Source: an uncultured Oscillospiraceae bacterium (GTDB taxonomy: Bacteria > Bacillota_A > Clostridia > Oscillospirales > Oscillospiraceae). From it: DNA of 13,122 bases. Location: contig CAAEDK010000037.1 of assembly GCA_900754605.1 (NCBI GenBank), forward strand, positions 1 through 13,122, given 5' to 3'. How positions within the stretch are numbered: position 1 is the stretch's first letter; every line of letters starts with the position of its first letter. Under the pieces are notes generated by a model. That model was not told the origin of the DNA. It saw nothing but the letters and a program-made list of their open reading frames with translations, and ran no database searches. Position numbers and translations under genes: made by a program. Positions 1 to 6,931 of this stretch are shown in pieces.

Positions 1-27
1 ATACCTCTCGCTGCCCGGTCGTTGATG

Positions 28-58
28 TGCAGTTCACGCCCAAAACCTGCATTTCACG
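28..58 (+). promoter_or_regulatory. LytTR-type direct-repeat operator (putative)
   Basis: Two near-identical 11-mers, TGCAGTTCACG (28-38) and TGCATTTCACG (48-58), lie on the same strand with a 20-bp period, about two helical turns. LytTR regulators such as ComE and AgrA are known to bind paired ~9-bp direct repeats about 21 bp apart, just upstream of a -35 box. The pair ends 21 bp before the -35 box of the promoter feeding a LytTR regulator, so autoregulation is the natural inference. The one-base shorter period is slightly atypical. Confidence 0.55.
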
Positions 59-79
59 AAATAGAAGCATGGTAGGACC

Positions 80-108
80 TTGTGCTGGATGGTATGTCTT
101 GCTATGAT
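80..108 (+). promoter_or_regulatory. Sigma-A-type promoter of the two-component operon
   Basis: TTGTGC (80-85) and TATGAT (103-108) are separated by 17 bp. Transcription would start near 115, leaving a short leader before the response regulator. The -35 box is imperfect, as expected for a promoter helped by an activator bound at the upstream direct repeats. Confidence 0.6.
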
Positions 109-146
109 GAGGTGAATAAATCGTAATCAGAAAGGATGTGTGCCCC

Positions 147-857
147 TTGCAGATCGCCCTGTGTGACGATGAAGAACGGCAGATCGATGCGCTGGAGGGC
201 TTTCTTCGGGCATACGAAGCCGAACACGGTCTGAACCTCAAGCTCACCCGCTTCTCCAGCGGGGAGGCGCTCCTGGCTGCGCCTGTGGAATTTTCCATCG
301 TCTTTATGGACATTTATCTGGACGGCCTTCTGGGGACGGAGACCATCCGGCGGCTGGGCCGGGAAGCTCAAGTGGTCTTTATCACCACCAGCCGGGAGCA
401 TGCCATCGAGGCCTTCAGTCTGGGAGCCGTCCACTACCTGATGAAGCCTGTGGAGCAGGCCGCAGTTTGGGAGGCTATGGACCGCTGCCTCGCCCGCTTG
501 GGCACCAATGCCGGGCCGGTCCTGCATATCCAGACCAGCCACGGCAGCGTCCCCATCTCTGCCGCCCAGATCACTTACATCGAGGTGTTCGACAAGCTAT
601 GTGTTGTCCACATGGTCAAACAGCAGTTCCAAACCTATACTGCGCTGAACACCCTCTTTGAACAGTTGGACGGCAACCGTTTTCTCCGGCCACAGCGCAG
701 CTTTGTGGTAAATATGGAGTTTATCGGATCTTTTCTGTCCAGTAAACTGATTTTGAAGGACGGGACGGAGATCTCTCTGTCCCGGAATAACCGAGCCGAG
801 CTGAAGGCTCAGTACCAGCGGTTTCTATTCGACCTGACAAGGAGGGGGGAACATTGA
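147..857 (+). CDS. LytTR-family response regulator (AgrA-like)
   Basis: A 236-residue cytoplasmic response regulator, predicted to be phosphorylated by the adjacent kinase and to bind direct-repeat DNA. The N-terminal receiver domain (about 1-118) has the acidic pair D7-D8, phospho-acceptor Asp55 in the stretch FMDIYLDG, and the conserved Lys100 in MKPVE. The C-terminal LytTR domain (about 124-230) shows the YIEVFDKL and FLRPQRSFVVN stretches typical of the fold. I chose TTG at 147 because AAAGGA (131-136) sits 10 nt upstream; the in-frame GTG at 138 is only 1 nt from that site and would add three residues. The stop TGA overlaps the TTG start of the kinase gene, which implies translational coupling. 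No agrB or agrD gene is visible, so the signal is unknown. The function class is secure; the regulon is not. Confidence 0.93.
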   Translation: MQIALCDDEERQIDALEGFLRAYEAEHGLNLKLTRFSSGEALLAAPVEFSIVFMDIYLDGLLGTETIRRLGREAQVVFITTSREHAIEAFSLGAVHYLMKPVEQAAVWEAMDRCLARLGTNAGPVLHIQTSHGSVPISAAQITYIEVFDKLCVVHMVKQQFQTYTALNTLFEQLDGNRFLRPQRSFVVNMEFIGSFLSSKLILKDGTEISLSRNNRAELKAQYQRFLFDLTRRGEH

Positions 858-2107
858 TCTTTCTGCGCCTGTCCGCGGGTTTCCTGCTGCAAGTGATCCC
901 GTTCGCTGTCCTGGCCCTCTACCCGTACTGCGAGCAGCTTCGCTTCTCCAAAAAGCGATCCGTCCTTCTGACGCTTTGGCTGATTCTTGGACTTTCCGCC
1001 CTCTTTGCAGGCTGCGGCTGCTGTTTGCAGCACACGCTTCCCCCGGACCACACGCTGTTTCAGGCGGTCAATGTTGTCTTTCTCCTGTGCATTCTCCCCT
1101 GCTTGGGCTGGTATCTATATCTGGTCACGGTAACTTGGCAGAAAAAGCTGTTTATCTTTGCTTTTGCCCTCACCGGCGGGCTGATCATTAACTCCATCAA
1201 CAACGCCATCTGCACCATGTTTGTCACGCCTGCGCTCTATGACGGACTGCCCTATCGTGGGCGGGAACTGGTTGTTCTGGCTATTCTGACCGGACTGCTG
1301 CCCCTGTTTCTTTTTCTTCTGCTGACAGCAGGACTGTCTTTCATCGAGTACGACTTTCTCTACAATCCCATGTCCCTGTTCCTGTTTTTCGCCCTTTTTG
1401 TCCTGGTGCTGGTGATCTACCTTATTTTCTTCAAGATGATGTACCTTTCTTATGAAAAACTCCATTCCCAGCATGATGCGGATCAGGCCCGCCATCTCCT
1501 GTCCATTCAAGAAGAGCAGTACCGCCACATCTGTGCCAGCATTGAGAGCAGCCGCCGGATAAATCACGACCTCCGGCACCACATGGTCACCATACAGGGC
1601 TTTTTGCAGGGCGAGCGTATCCAGGATGCCTGCGACTATCTGGAGCAGTATCTGGATTCCGCGCGGCAGATCGAACTTGTGGAACTGTGCCGCAACCCGG
1701 TGGTCAACATGGTGGTGGGGCATTATCGCGCTCTGGCCCTTCAGAAAGATATCCGTTTTCAGGTCCGGATCCAAGTTCCGGATCAACTCTCCGTTGCCGA
1801 CATCGACCTCTCCGTGATTCTGGGCAATCTGCTGGAAAATGCCATAGACGCCGCAGCCTGCGGAAATCAGGACGAGCGGTTCATCCAGTTCCACATGCTT
1901 TGCTCCGGCAGTATGCTGGCCATCACCGTGGACAACGGCTTTCATGGTGAGATCAGGAAGGTAGACAGGCGATATGTCTCCAGCAAACCCAACCACAGCG
2001 GCCTGGGCCTGCGCAACATTGAGATGATCGCAGATAAGTACGAAGGCGGCGTTGAGTTCACCCATGACCCGCATGTGTTCCACTCGTCGGTCATGCTGGC
2101 GCTTTGA
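854..2107 (+). CDS. Sensor histidine kinase, AgrC-like with GHKL ATPase
   Basis: A 417-residue membrane histidine kinase. The N-terminal half has about six hydrophobic segments (near 5-25, 35-56, 73-92, 98-118, 138-165 and 173-197), followed by a linker that is probably coiled-coil. The phospho-acceptor region reads NHDLRHH with His238, the usual Agr/Cit-type H-box. The ATPase domain carries the N-box Glu328-Asn329 (LLENAIDAA), Asp360-Asn361 (TVDNG) and the G-box GLGLRN (383-388). It starts at TTG 854 inside the stop codon of the regulator gene, with a strong GGAGGGGGGA site (841-850). The C-terminus stops soon after the G-box, normal for short AgrC-type kinases. The ligand cannot be read from sequence; AgrC relatives sense cyclic peptides, but no peptide gene is seen nearby. 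Confidence 0.92.
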   Translation: MIFLRLSAGFLLQVIPFAVLALYPYCEQLRFSKKRSVLLTLWLILGLSALFAGCGCCLQHTLPPDHTLFQAVNVVFLLCILPCLGWYLYLVTVTWQKKLFIFAFALTGGLIINSINNAICTMFVTPALYDGLPYRGRELVVLAILTGLLPLFLFLLLTAGLSFIEYDFLYNPMSLFLFFALFVLVLVIYLIFFKMMYLSYEKLHSQHDADQARHLLSIQEEQYRHICASIESSRRINHDLRHHMVTIQGFLQGERIQDACDYLEQYLDSARQIELVELCRNPVVNMVVGHYRALALQKDIRFQVRIQVPDQLSVADIDLSVILGNLLENAIDAAACGNQDERFIQFHMLCSGSMLAITVDNGFHGEIRKVDRRYVSSKPNHSGLGLRNIEMIADKYEGGVEFTHDPHVFHSSVMLAL

Positions 2108-2168
2108 TCGGGCATCTCCGTGCGTTTAAGGCTGACATAGGATATCCAGCTTTCTCAGTATTTCAATA

Positions 2169-2200
2169 AAAATCCACCGGCACAGCCGGTGGATTTTCTT
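2169..2200 (+). terminator. Rho-independent terminator of the two-component operon
   Basis: A perfect 13-bp inverted repeat (2169-2181 and 2185-2197) with a 3-nt loop lies 61 bp after the kinase stop. The stem ends in four T residues and runs on into CTT. It is nearly symmetric, with A residues on the 5' side, so it could also act on the other strand. Confidence 0.85.
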
Positions 2201-2470
2201 ATGTGGGCCAATTTTTGTTTTCATGTGGCAGGGACAACACAGGAAAGATTACTATCCTTGGGATAAAACTTCCAGAGCATACTGTTCAAATTTTCACTTG
2301 TGCCTTTCCGCCAAGCACAATACGGATCAGAACATACACATCACAATACAGCTATTTCTCAATCTGATGCCAGTTTGCAAATGCTGTGTGGTAACTTCAT
2401 TCTACCAGAGATCTGTATAAACTTCTTCTTTTCTAACGTGTCGCACTTACTCGCATCATCTCAGCCACCA
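2201..2470. other. Intergenic region without a supported gene
   Basis: About 270 bp of relatively AT-rich sequence lie between two convergent operons, each ending in its own terminator. A 65-codon open frame (2223-2420, +) has no ribosome binding site and no recognisable composition. I searched by eye for an AgrD-like peptide gene and saw none, and no convincing promoter or repeat was found. Confidence 0.5.
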
Positions 2471-2511
2471 GAATAGAAAAAGCAAAGCCGCCCCATTCAG
2501 GGCGGCTTTGC
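2471..2511 (-). terminator. Rho-independent terminator of the glycolytic operon
   Basis: A perfect 12-bp GC-rich stem (2482-2493 paired with 2500-2511) with a 6-nt loop is followed on the minus strand by TTTTTCTATTC. It begins 15 bp past the eno stop codon and marks the end of the trmL-pgk-tpiA-gpmI-eno transcript. Confidence 0.92.
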
Positions 2512-2525
2512 TGCAAAATAGAAAC

Positions 2526-3833
<1,308 letters not shown>

Positions 3834-3909
3834 TCAAACTCCTTTCGTTTGTGCGGCGCAGCGGCGGAAACTGCCTCTGCGGCCAAAGGGGAATGCAATA
3901 TATTCGTAG

Positions 3910-3928
3910 GGGCGGCTTGAGACCGCCC
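3910..3928. repeat. GC-rich hairpin, possible dispersed intergenic repeat
   Basis: GGGCGG (3910-3915) pairs with CCGCCC (3923-3928) across a 7-nt loop. Its flanks (TTCGTAG before, GGATACG after) resemble short hairpin repeats I recall between genes in Oscillospiraceae, but I cannot check copy number here. No T-run follows on either strand, so it is not an obvious terminator. Confidence 0.4.
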
Positions 3929-3937
3929 GGATACGCG

Positions 3938-3986
3938 ATCAGTTTACAATCAGGGTCTCACCATCCATCTCGCTGGGCTTTTCCAG
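3938..3986 (-). pseudogene. Duplicated 3' end of gpmI (exact 49-bp echo)
   Basis: These 49 bases are identical to 4173-4221, the true end of gpmI. On the minus strand they encode the last 15 residues (ending PSEMDGETLIVN) and the TGA stop, preceded by an unrelated stretch with no start codon. The offset between copies is 235 bp. Seen directly: exact identity and same orientation. Inferred: a partial duplication, a regenerated gene end left by an inserted segment, or an assembly artefact. It cannot make a functional product. Confidence 0.9.
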
Positions 3987-3993
3987 CTGACCC

Positions 3994-4125
3994 AAATGGG
4001 CTGGCCCATTTAGGGGCCCATTTTATTTCCAATGCTCAGCGGAAGTCAATTCCGCCTGCGCCAAGGTTTTCGCCGCAGGCGAAAACTCTTGTACGGCGCA
4101 AAGCGCCGCCCCGCCAGGGGCGGGG
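3994..4125. repeat. Array of five perfect hairpins between the gpmI copies
   Basis: Five inverted repeats follow one another: AAATGGGC/GCCCATTT (3994-4011, 2-nt loop), GCGGAA/TTCCGC (4039-4055), GTTTTCGCC/GGCGAAAAC (4066-4086, GCA loop), CGGCGC/GCGCCG (4094-4108, AAA loop) and CCCCGCC/GGCGGGG (4109-4125, 3-nt loop). All stems are perfect. None has a proper T-tract on the minus strand. This could be a structured RNA spacer, a nested palindromic repeat element, or an mRNA processing or stability zone between gpmI and eno. No coding frame is supported. Confidence 0.7.
4020..4049 (-). promoter_or_regulatory. Candidate internal promoter for eno
   Basis: On the minus strand TTGACT (4049-4044) and TAAAAT (4025-4020) are spaced 18 bp apart. 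Transcription would begin near 4013 and reach eno after about 185 nt, passing the gpmI echo. The promoter lies wholly inside the segment between the two gpmI ends, so that segment may have brought eno its own start site. The -35 box overlaps one of the small hairpins. Confidence 0.45.
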
Positions 4126-4127
4126 GT

Positions 4128-4227
4128 ATGGGCCTGAAAAGCCGCTTGGATACAGGCTGGTGTACCTGCCAAATCAGTTTACAATCAGGGTCTCACCATC
4201 CATCTCGCTGGGCTTTTCCAGGCCCAT
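4128..4227. repeat. Long-range inverted repeat spanning the gpmI stop codon
   Basis: ATGGGCCTGAAAAGCC (4128-4143) is the reverse complement of GGCTTTTCCAGGCCCAT (4211-4227) apart from one bulged base. The right arm is gpmI coding sequence; the left arm is downstream non-coding DNA. In mRNA the pair would enclose the gpmI stop codon in a 67-nt loop. Confidence 0.6.
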
Positions 4228-5688
4228 GAGATCCAACATGGTGGGCGCAATATCGGCCAAGCGACCGTCCCGCAGCTGAACGCTGGCACCCACGATATAG
4301 AAGGGGACCAGGTTGGTCGTATGGGCGGTGAAAGGTTCTCCGTTGGCATCAGACATCCGCTCGGCATTTCCGTGGTCCGCAGTAATGAGAGAGACACCAC
4401 CCATTTTGGAGGTAGCCTCCACCACGCGGTTGACACACTCGTCCACAGTAGACACAGCCTTGCAGGCGGCATCATAGACGCCGGTGTGCCCCACCATGTC
4501 GCAGTTGGCGAAGTTCAGGATGACCACGTCATAGGCGCCGCTTTCGATCCGTTTCACAGCCTCCTCGGTGACCTGATAGGCAGACATCTCCGGCTGCAAA
4601 TCATAAGTGGCTACCTTAGGAGATGGGATCAAGCAGCGGTCCTCACCTGGGAACACTTCCTCCACGCCTCCGTTGAAGAAGAAGGTGACATGGGCATATT
4701 TCTCTGTTTCCGCAATCCGCAGCTGAGTCAGTCCCAGCTTGCTGATGTATTCACCGAAGGTGTTGACCAGCTTCTGATGCGGGTAGGCCACCGTAACATT
4801 CGGAAGGGTGGCATCGTACTCTGTGGTACACACAAAGTCCACAGAGAGGAACCCAGTCCGGCGCTGAATATCCGCAAAGTCCTCATCTACAAAACAGCGA
4901 GCGATCTCTCGTGCCCGATCTGGGCGGAAATTAAAGAAAATGATGGAGTCGTTATCTCGAACCTGGGCATTCTTAGCGCACACCACAGGGACAACAAACT
5001 CGTCAGTCACCCCAGCGTCATAGGATTTCTGCACAGCTTCAGCAGCATCGGCCTCGAAAACTCCCTCGCCGCAGGCGATGGCGTCATAGGCCTTCTGTAC
5101 CCGGTCCCAACGCTTGTCCCGATCCATAGCGTAGTAGCGGCCCATGACCGTAGCGATCTGTCCCACACCCAGTTTCTGAATCTCAGCCTGGAGCTGCTCC
5201 ACATAGTTCTTTCCGGAACTGGGCGGTACATCGCGGCCATCCAGGAAGCAGTGGACGTAAACCTTTTCCAGCCCCTGCTCCTTAGCCATCTTCAGCAGCG
5301 CAAACAGGTGGGTGATGTGGCTGTGAACACCGCCGTCAGACAGCAGGCCCATCAAATGAAGGGCAGAGCCCCACTCCCGGCAGTTGGACATGGCATCCAG
5401 ATAGGCGGGATTTTTGAAAAATTCGCCGCTCTCGATATCGCGGCTGATGTGGGGCAGGTCCTGAAAGACCACGCGGCCGGCCCCCATATTGGTGTGGCCC
5501 ACCTCGCTATTGCCCATTTGGCCCTCTGGCAGGCCCACGTCCAAACCGGAGGCGGACAATCGGCAGCCGGGGAAATCCCGAAAGATCCGATCCAGATTGG
5601 GGGTAGAGGCATTGACCACTGCATTGCCTGCAGAGGGCCCCTCTAGCCCGAACCCGTCCATAATGATCAAAGTAGTCGGTGTTTTCAT
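4174..5688 (-). CDS. gpmI: 2,3-bisphosphoglycerate-independent phosphoglycerate mutase
   Basis: A 504-residue Mn-dependent iPGM of the alkaline phosphatase superfamily that interconverts 3- and 2-phosphoglycerate through a phosphoserine. Metal ligand Asp11 lies in IIMDGFG and the catalytic Ser61 in QMGNSEVGHTNMGAGR. Further family blocks are FLDGRDVPPSS, GRYYAMDRDKRWDR, FNFRPDRARE, NFANCDMVGHTG and the C-terminal metal motif ADHGNAE. Length fits the family (about 510). I chose ATG 5688 because TAGGAGA sits 8 nt upstream; an earlier in-frame ATG at 5709 lies before that site and would add seven atypical residues. It follows tpiA in the operon after a 355-bp gap holding a tpiA echo and hairpins. 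Its own last 49 bp are repeated downstream. Confidence 0.97.
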   Translation of the reverse strand: MKTPTTLIIMDGFGLEGPSAGNAVVNASTPNLDRIFRDFPGCRLSASGLDVGLPEGQMGNSEVGHTNMGAGRVVFQDLPHISRDIESGEFFKNPAYLDAMSNCREWGSALHLMGLLSDGGVHSHITHLFALLKMAKEQGLEKVYVHCFLDGRDVPPSSGKNYVEQLQAEIQKLGVGQIATVMGRYYAMDRDKRWDRVQKAYDAIACGEGVFEADAAEAVQKSYDAGVTDEFVVPVVCAKNAQVRDNDSIIFFNFRPDRAREIARCFVDEDFADIQRRTGFLSVDFVCTTEYDATLPNVTVAYPHQKLVNTFGEYISKLGLTQLRIAETEKYAHVTFFFNGGVEEVFPGEDRCLIPSPKVATYDLQPEMSAYQVTEEAVKRIESGAYDVVILNFANCDMVGHTGVYDAACKAVSTVDECVNRVVEATSKMGGVSLITADHGNAERMSDANGEPFTAHTTNLVPFYIVGASVQLRDGRLADIAPTMLDLMGLEKPSEMDGETLIVN

Positions 5689-5731
5689 ATCGTTGTCTCC
5701 TATTTTCATGGTCCAAAGGACACCTGATTCC

Positions 5732-5781
5732 CCCCCTCGGAGAGCGGAGGGGGCACACGGGGAATGTCATTCTTCCCCGTG
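5732..5781. repeat. Two adjacent hairpins upstream of gpmI
   Basis: CCCCCTC (5732-5738) pairs with GAGGGGG (5747-5753), and CACGGGGAA (5756-5764) pairs with TTCCCCGTG (5773-5781). Both are perfect and lie 40-90 bp before the gpmI start on the minus strand. Neither is followed by a T-tract. They resemble a compound palindromic intergenic repeat; possible roles are mRNA processing or stabilisation. Confidence 0.6.
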
Positions 5782-5829
5782 AGAGCCGATGTGCCGCACA
5801 GCGGCCGCGTTCTCGAAACATTCGGCTCG

Positions 5830-5906
5830 TTACTCCTGATTGGCAGCGTTCATGATCTGCATAAAATCGGCAGGCTTCAGGGAGGCCTGCCGATCAGGCC
5901 GCCGTC
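5830..5906 (-). pseudogene. Diverged duplicate of the tpiA 3' end (echo)
   Basis: This segment aligns with 6044-6121, the true 3' end of tpiA, at about 88% identity: roughly eight substitutions and one single-base gap. On the minus strand the last 18 residues remain in frame, ASLKPADFMQIMNAANQE and TAA, against ASLKPADFVQIINAANQE in the real gene; upstream the gap shifts the frame. The changes turn 5866-5894 into a perfect 10-bp stem (arms 5866-5875 and 5885-5894, 9-nt loop) that the real gene lacks. It has no start and no functional product. The conservative replacements suggest origin from a related tpiA allele or an old duplication. Confidence 0.88.
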
Positions 5907-6043
5907 TCGTCGTCGCAAAGTCTGTTTCATATGGGACACCCTGCCGGCCATTCCATACTGCACTCTCTTGCGTCTCCTCTCCTCACATGGCCCATTGTAT
6001 TGGGGTTCGTGTGGGGGCTCCGGATACGATGTGTCCGGCTGGA
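5907..6043. other. Non-coding spacer between tpiA and its echo
   Basis: 137 bp separate the true tpiA stop from its partial copy. The piece next to tpiA contains an imperfect stem, CCGGATAC/GTGTCCGG (6020-6038, one mismatch). The minus strand has TACAATGGGCC near 5990-6000, similar to TAAAATGGGCC in the gpmI-eno spacer, but no credible -35 box. No open frame with a ribosome binding site is visible. Confidence 0.5.
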
Positions 6044-6817
6044 TTACTCCTGATTGGCAGCGTTGATGATCTGCACGAAGTCGGCAGGCTTCAGAGAGGC
6101 TCCACCGATCAGGCCGCCGTCCACATCGGGCTGAGCCAGCAGCTCAGCAGCGTTCTTGGCGTTCATCGAACCACCGTACTGGATGGTAACAGAGCGTGCC
6201 ACATGGGCACCATACAGTTTGCGGATCACAGCACGGATAGCCTGGCACACCTCACCAGCCTGCTCAGCAGTGGCAGTCTTGCCGGTTCCAATGGCCCACA
6301 GGGGCTCATAGGCGATCACCACATGGCGCATCTTATCGGCAGGAACACCGGCCAGAGCGCACTTCACCTGATAGGCAATCAGCTCCATGGTGACTCCCAG
6401 TTCACGCTGCTCCAGGCTCTCACCCACACAGATGATGGGGTACAGGCCGGCATTGATGGCAGCGTGCACCTTTTTGTTGACGGTGAAGTCAGTCTCGTTG
6501 TAGTACTGGCGGCGCTCAGAGTGACCGATAATAACGTACTTGGCCCCCGCCTCCTTGATCATCTCAGCGGTGATCTCGCCGGTGTAGGCGCCGTGGTCCT
6601 CATAGTGGCAGGTCTCCGCACCAATGGCAATGTGGCAATCCTTGAACAGGCGGACAGCATTGGTGATGTTGACAGCGGGGACACACAGCACCACATTGCA
6701 CCACTTGCCCTTAGGCATGATAGGCTTGAGTTCCTCGGCAAAGGCCTTGGTCTGGGACAGGGTATTGTTCATCTTCCAGTTTCCAGCGATAATGGTCTTG
6801 CGGTAACGGCGATTCAT
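6044..6817 (-). CDS. tpiA: Triosephosphate isomerase
   Basis: A 257-residue TIM-barrel enzyme that interconverts dihydroxyacetone phosphate and glyceraldehyde 3-phosphate. Active-site residues are all present: Asn13 and Lys15 in GNWKMN, electrophile His99 in VIIGHSERR, and general base Glu171 in AYEPLWAIGTGK, which also begins the flexible loop. Phosphate-binding blocks YGGSM (214-218) and GGLIGGASL (234-242) follow. Length is normal for a bacterial TIM. ATG 6817 is preferred because GGAG lies 10 nt upstream and the protein then starts close to the conserved barrel; an in-frame ATG at 6904 would add 29 unrelated residues. It lies 114 bp after pgk, across a 58-bp inverted repeat. A partial copy of its 3' end lies 214 bp downstream. 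Confidence 0.98.
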   Translation of the reverse strand: MNRRYRKTIIAGNWKMNNTLSQTKAFAEELKPIMPKGKWCNVVLCVPAVNITNAVRLFKDCHIAIGAETCHYEDHGAYTGEITAEMIKEAGAKYVIIGHSERRQYYNETDFTVNKKVHAAINAGLYPIICVGESLEQRELGVTMELIAYQVKCALAGVPADKMRHVVIAYEPLWAIGTGKTATAEQAGEVCQAIRAVIRKLYGAHVARSVTIQYGGSMNAKNAAELLAQPDVDGGLIGGASLKPADFVQIINAANQE

Positions 6818-6856
6818 TTCTGCTTCTCTCCATTCTTTAATGTAAGGTATCTGAAT

Positions 6857-6914
6857 GGGAACGACATATACACGGTGAAAATCATATCCCCATGGCATAC
6901 ACAATGTCGTTCCC
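6857..6914. repeat. 58-bp inverted repeat between pgk and tpiA
   Basis: GGGAACGACAT (6857-6867) and ATGTCGTTCCC (6904-6914) are perfect 11-bp inverted copies separated by 36 bp. The element fills half of the pgk-tpiA gap and would form a large stem-loop in the operon mRNA. It has no T-tract. It may be a miniature palindromic element, an mRNA stability element or a regulator site; the sequence alone does not decide. Confidence 0.75.
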
Positions 6915-6931
6915 GGATCATGCTGGGAAAA

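Noticed and set aside
2223..2420. A 65-codon frame considered as a signal-peptide (AgrD-like) precursor
   Set aside because: No ribosome binding site, it lies beyond the operon terminator, and there is no AgrD-like Cys-containing core with the conserved tail.
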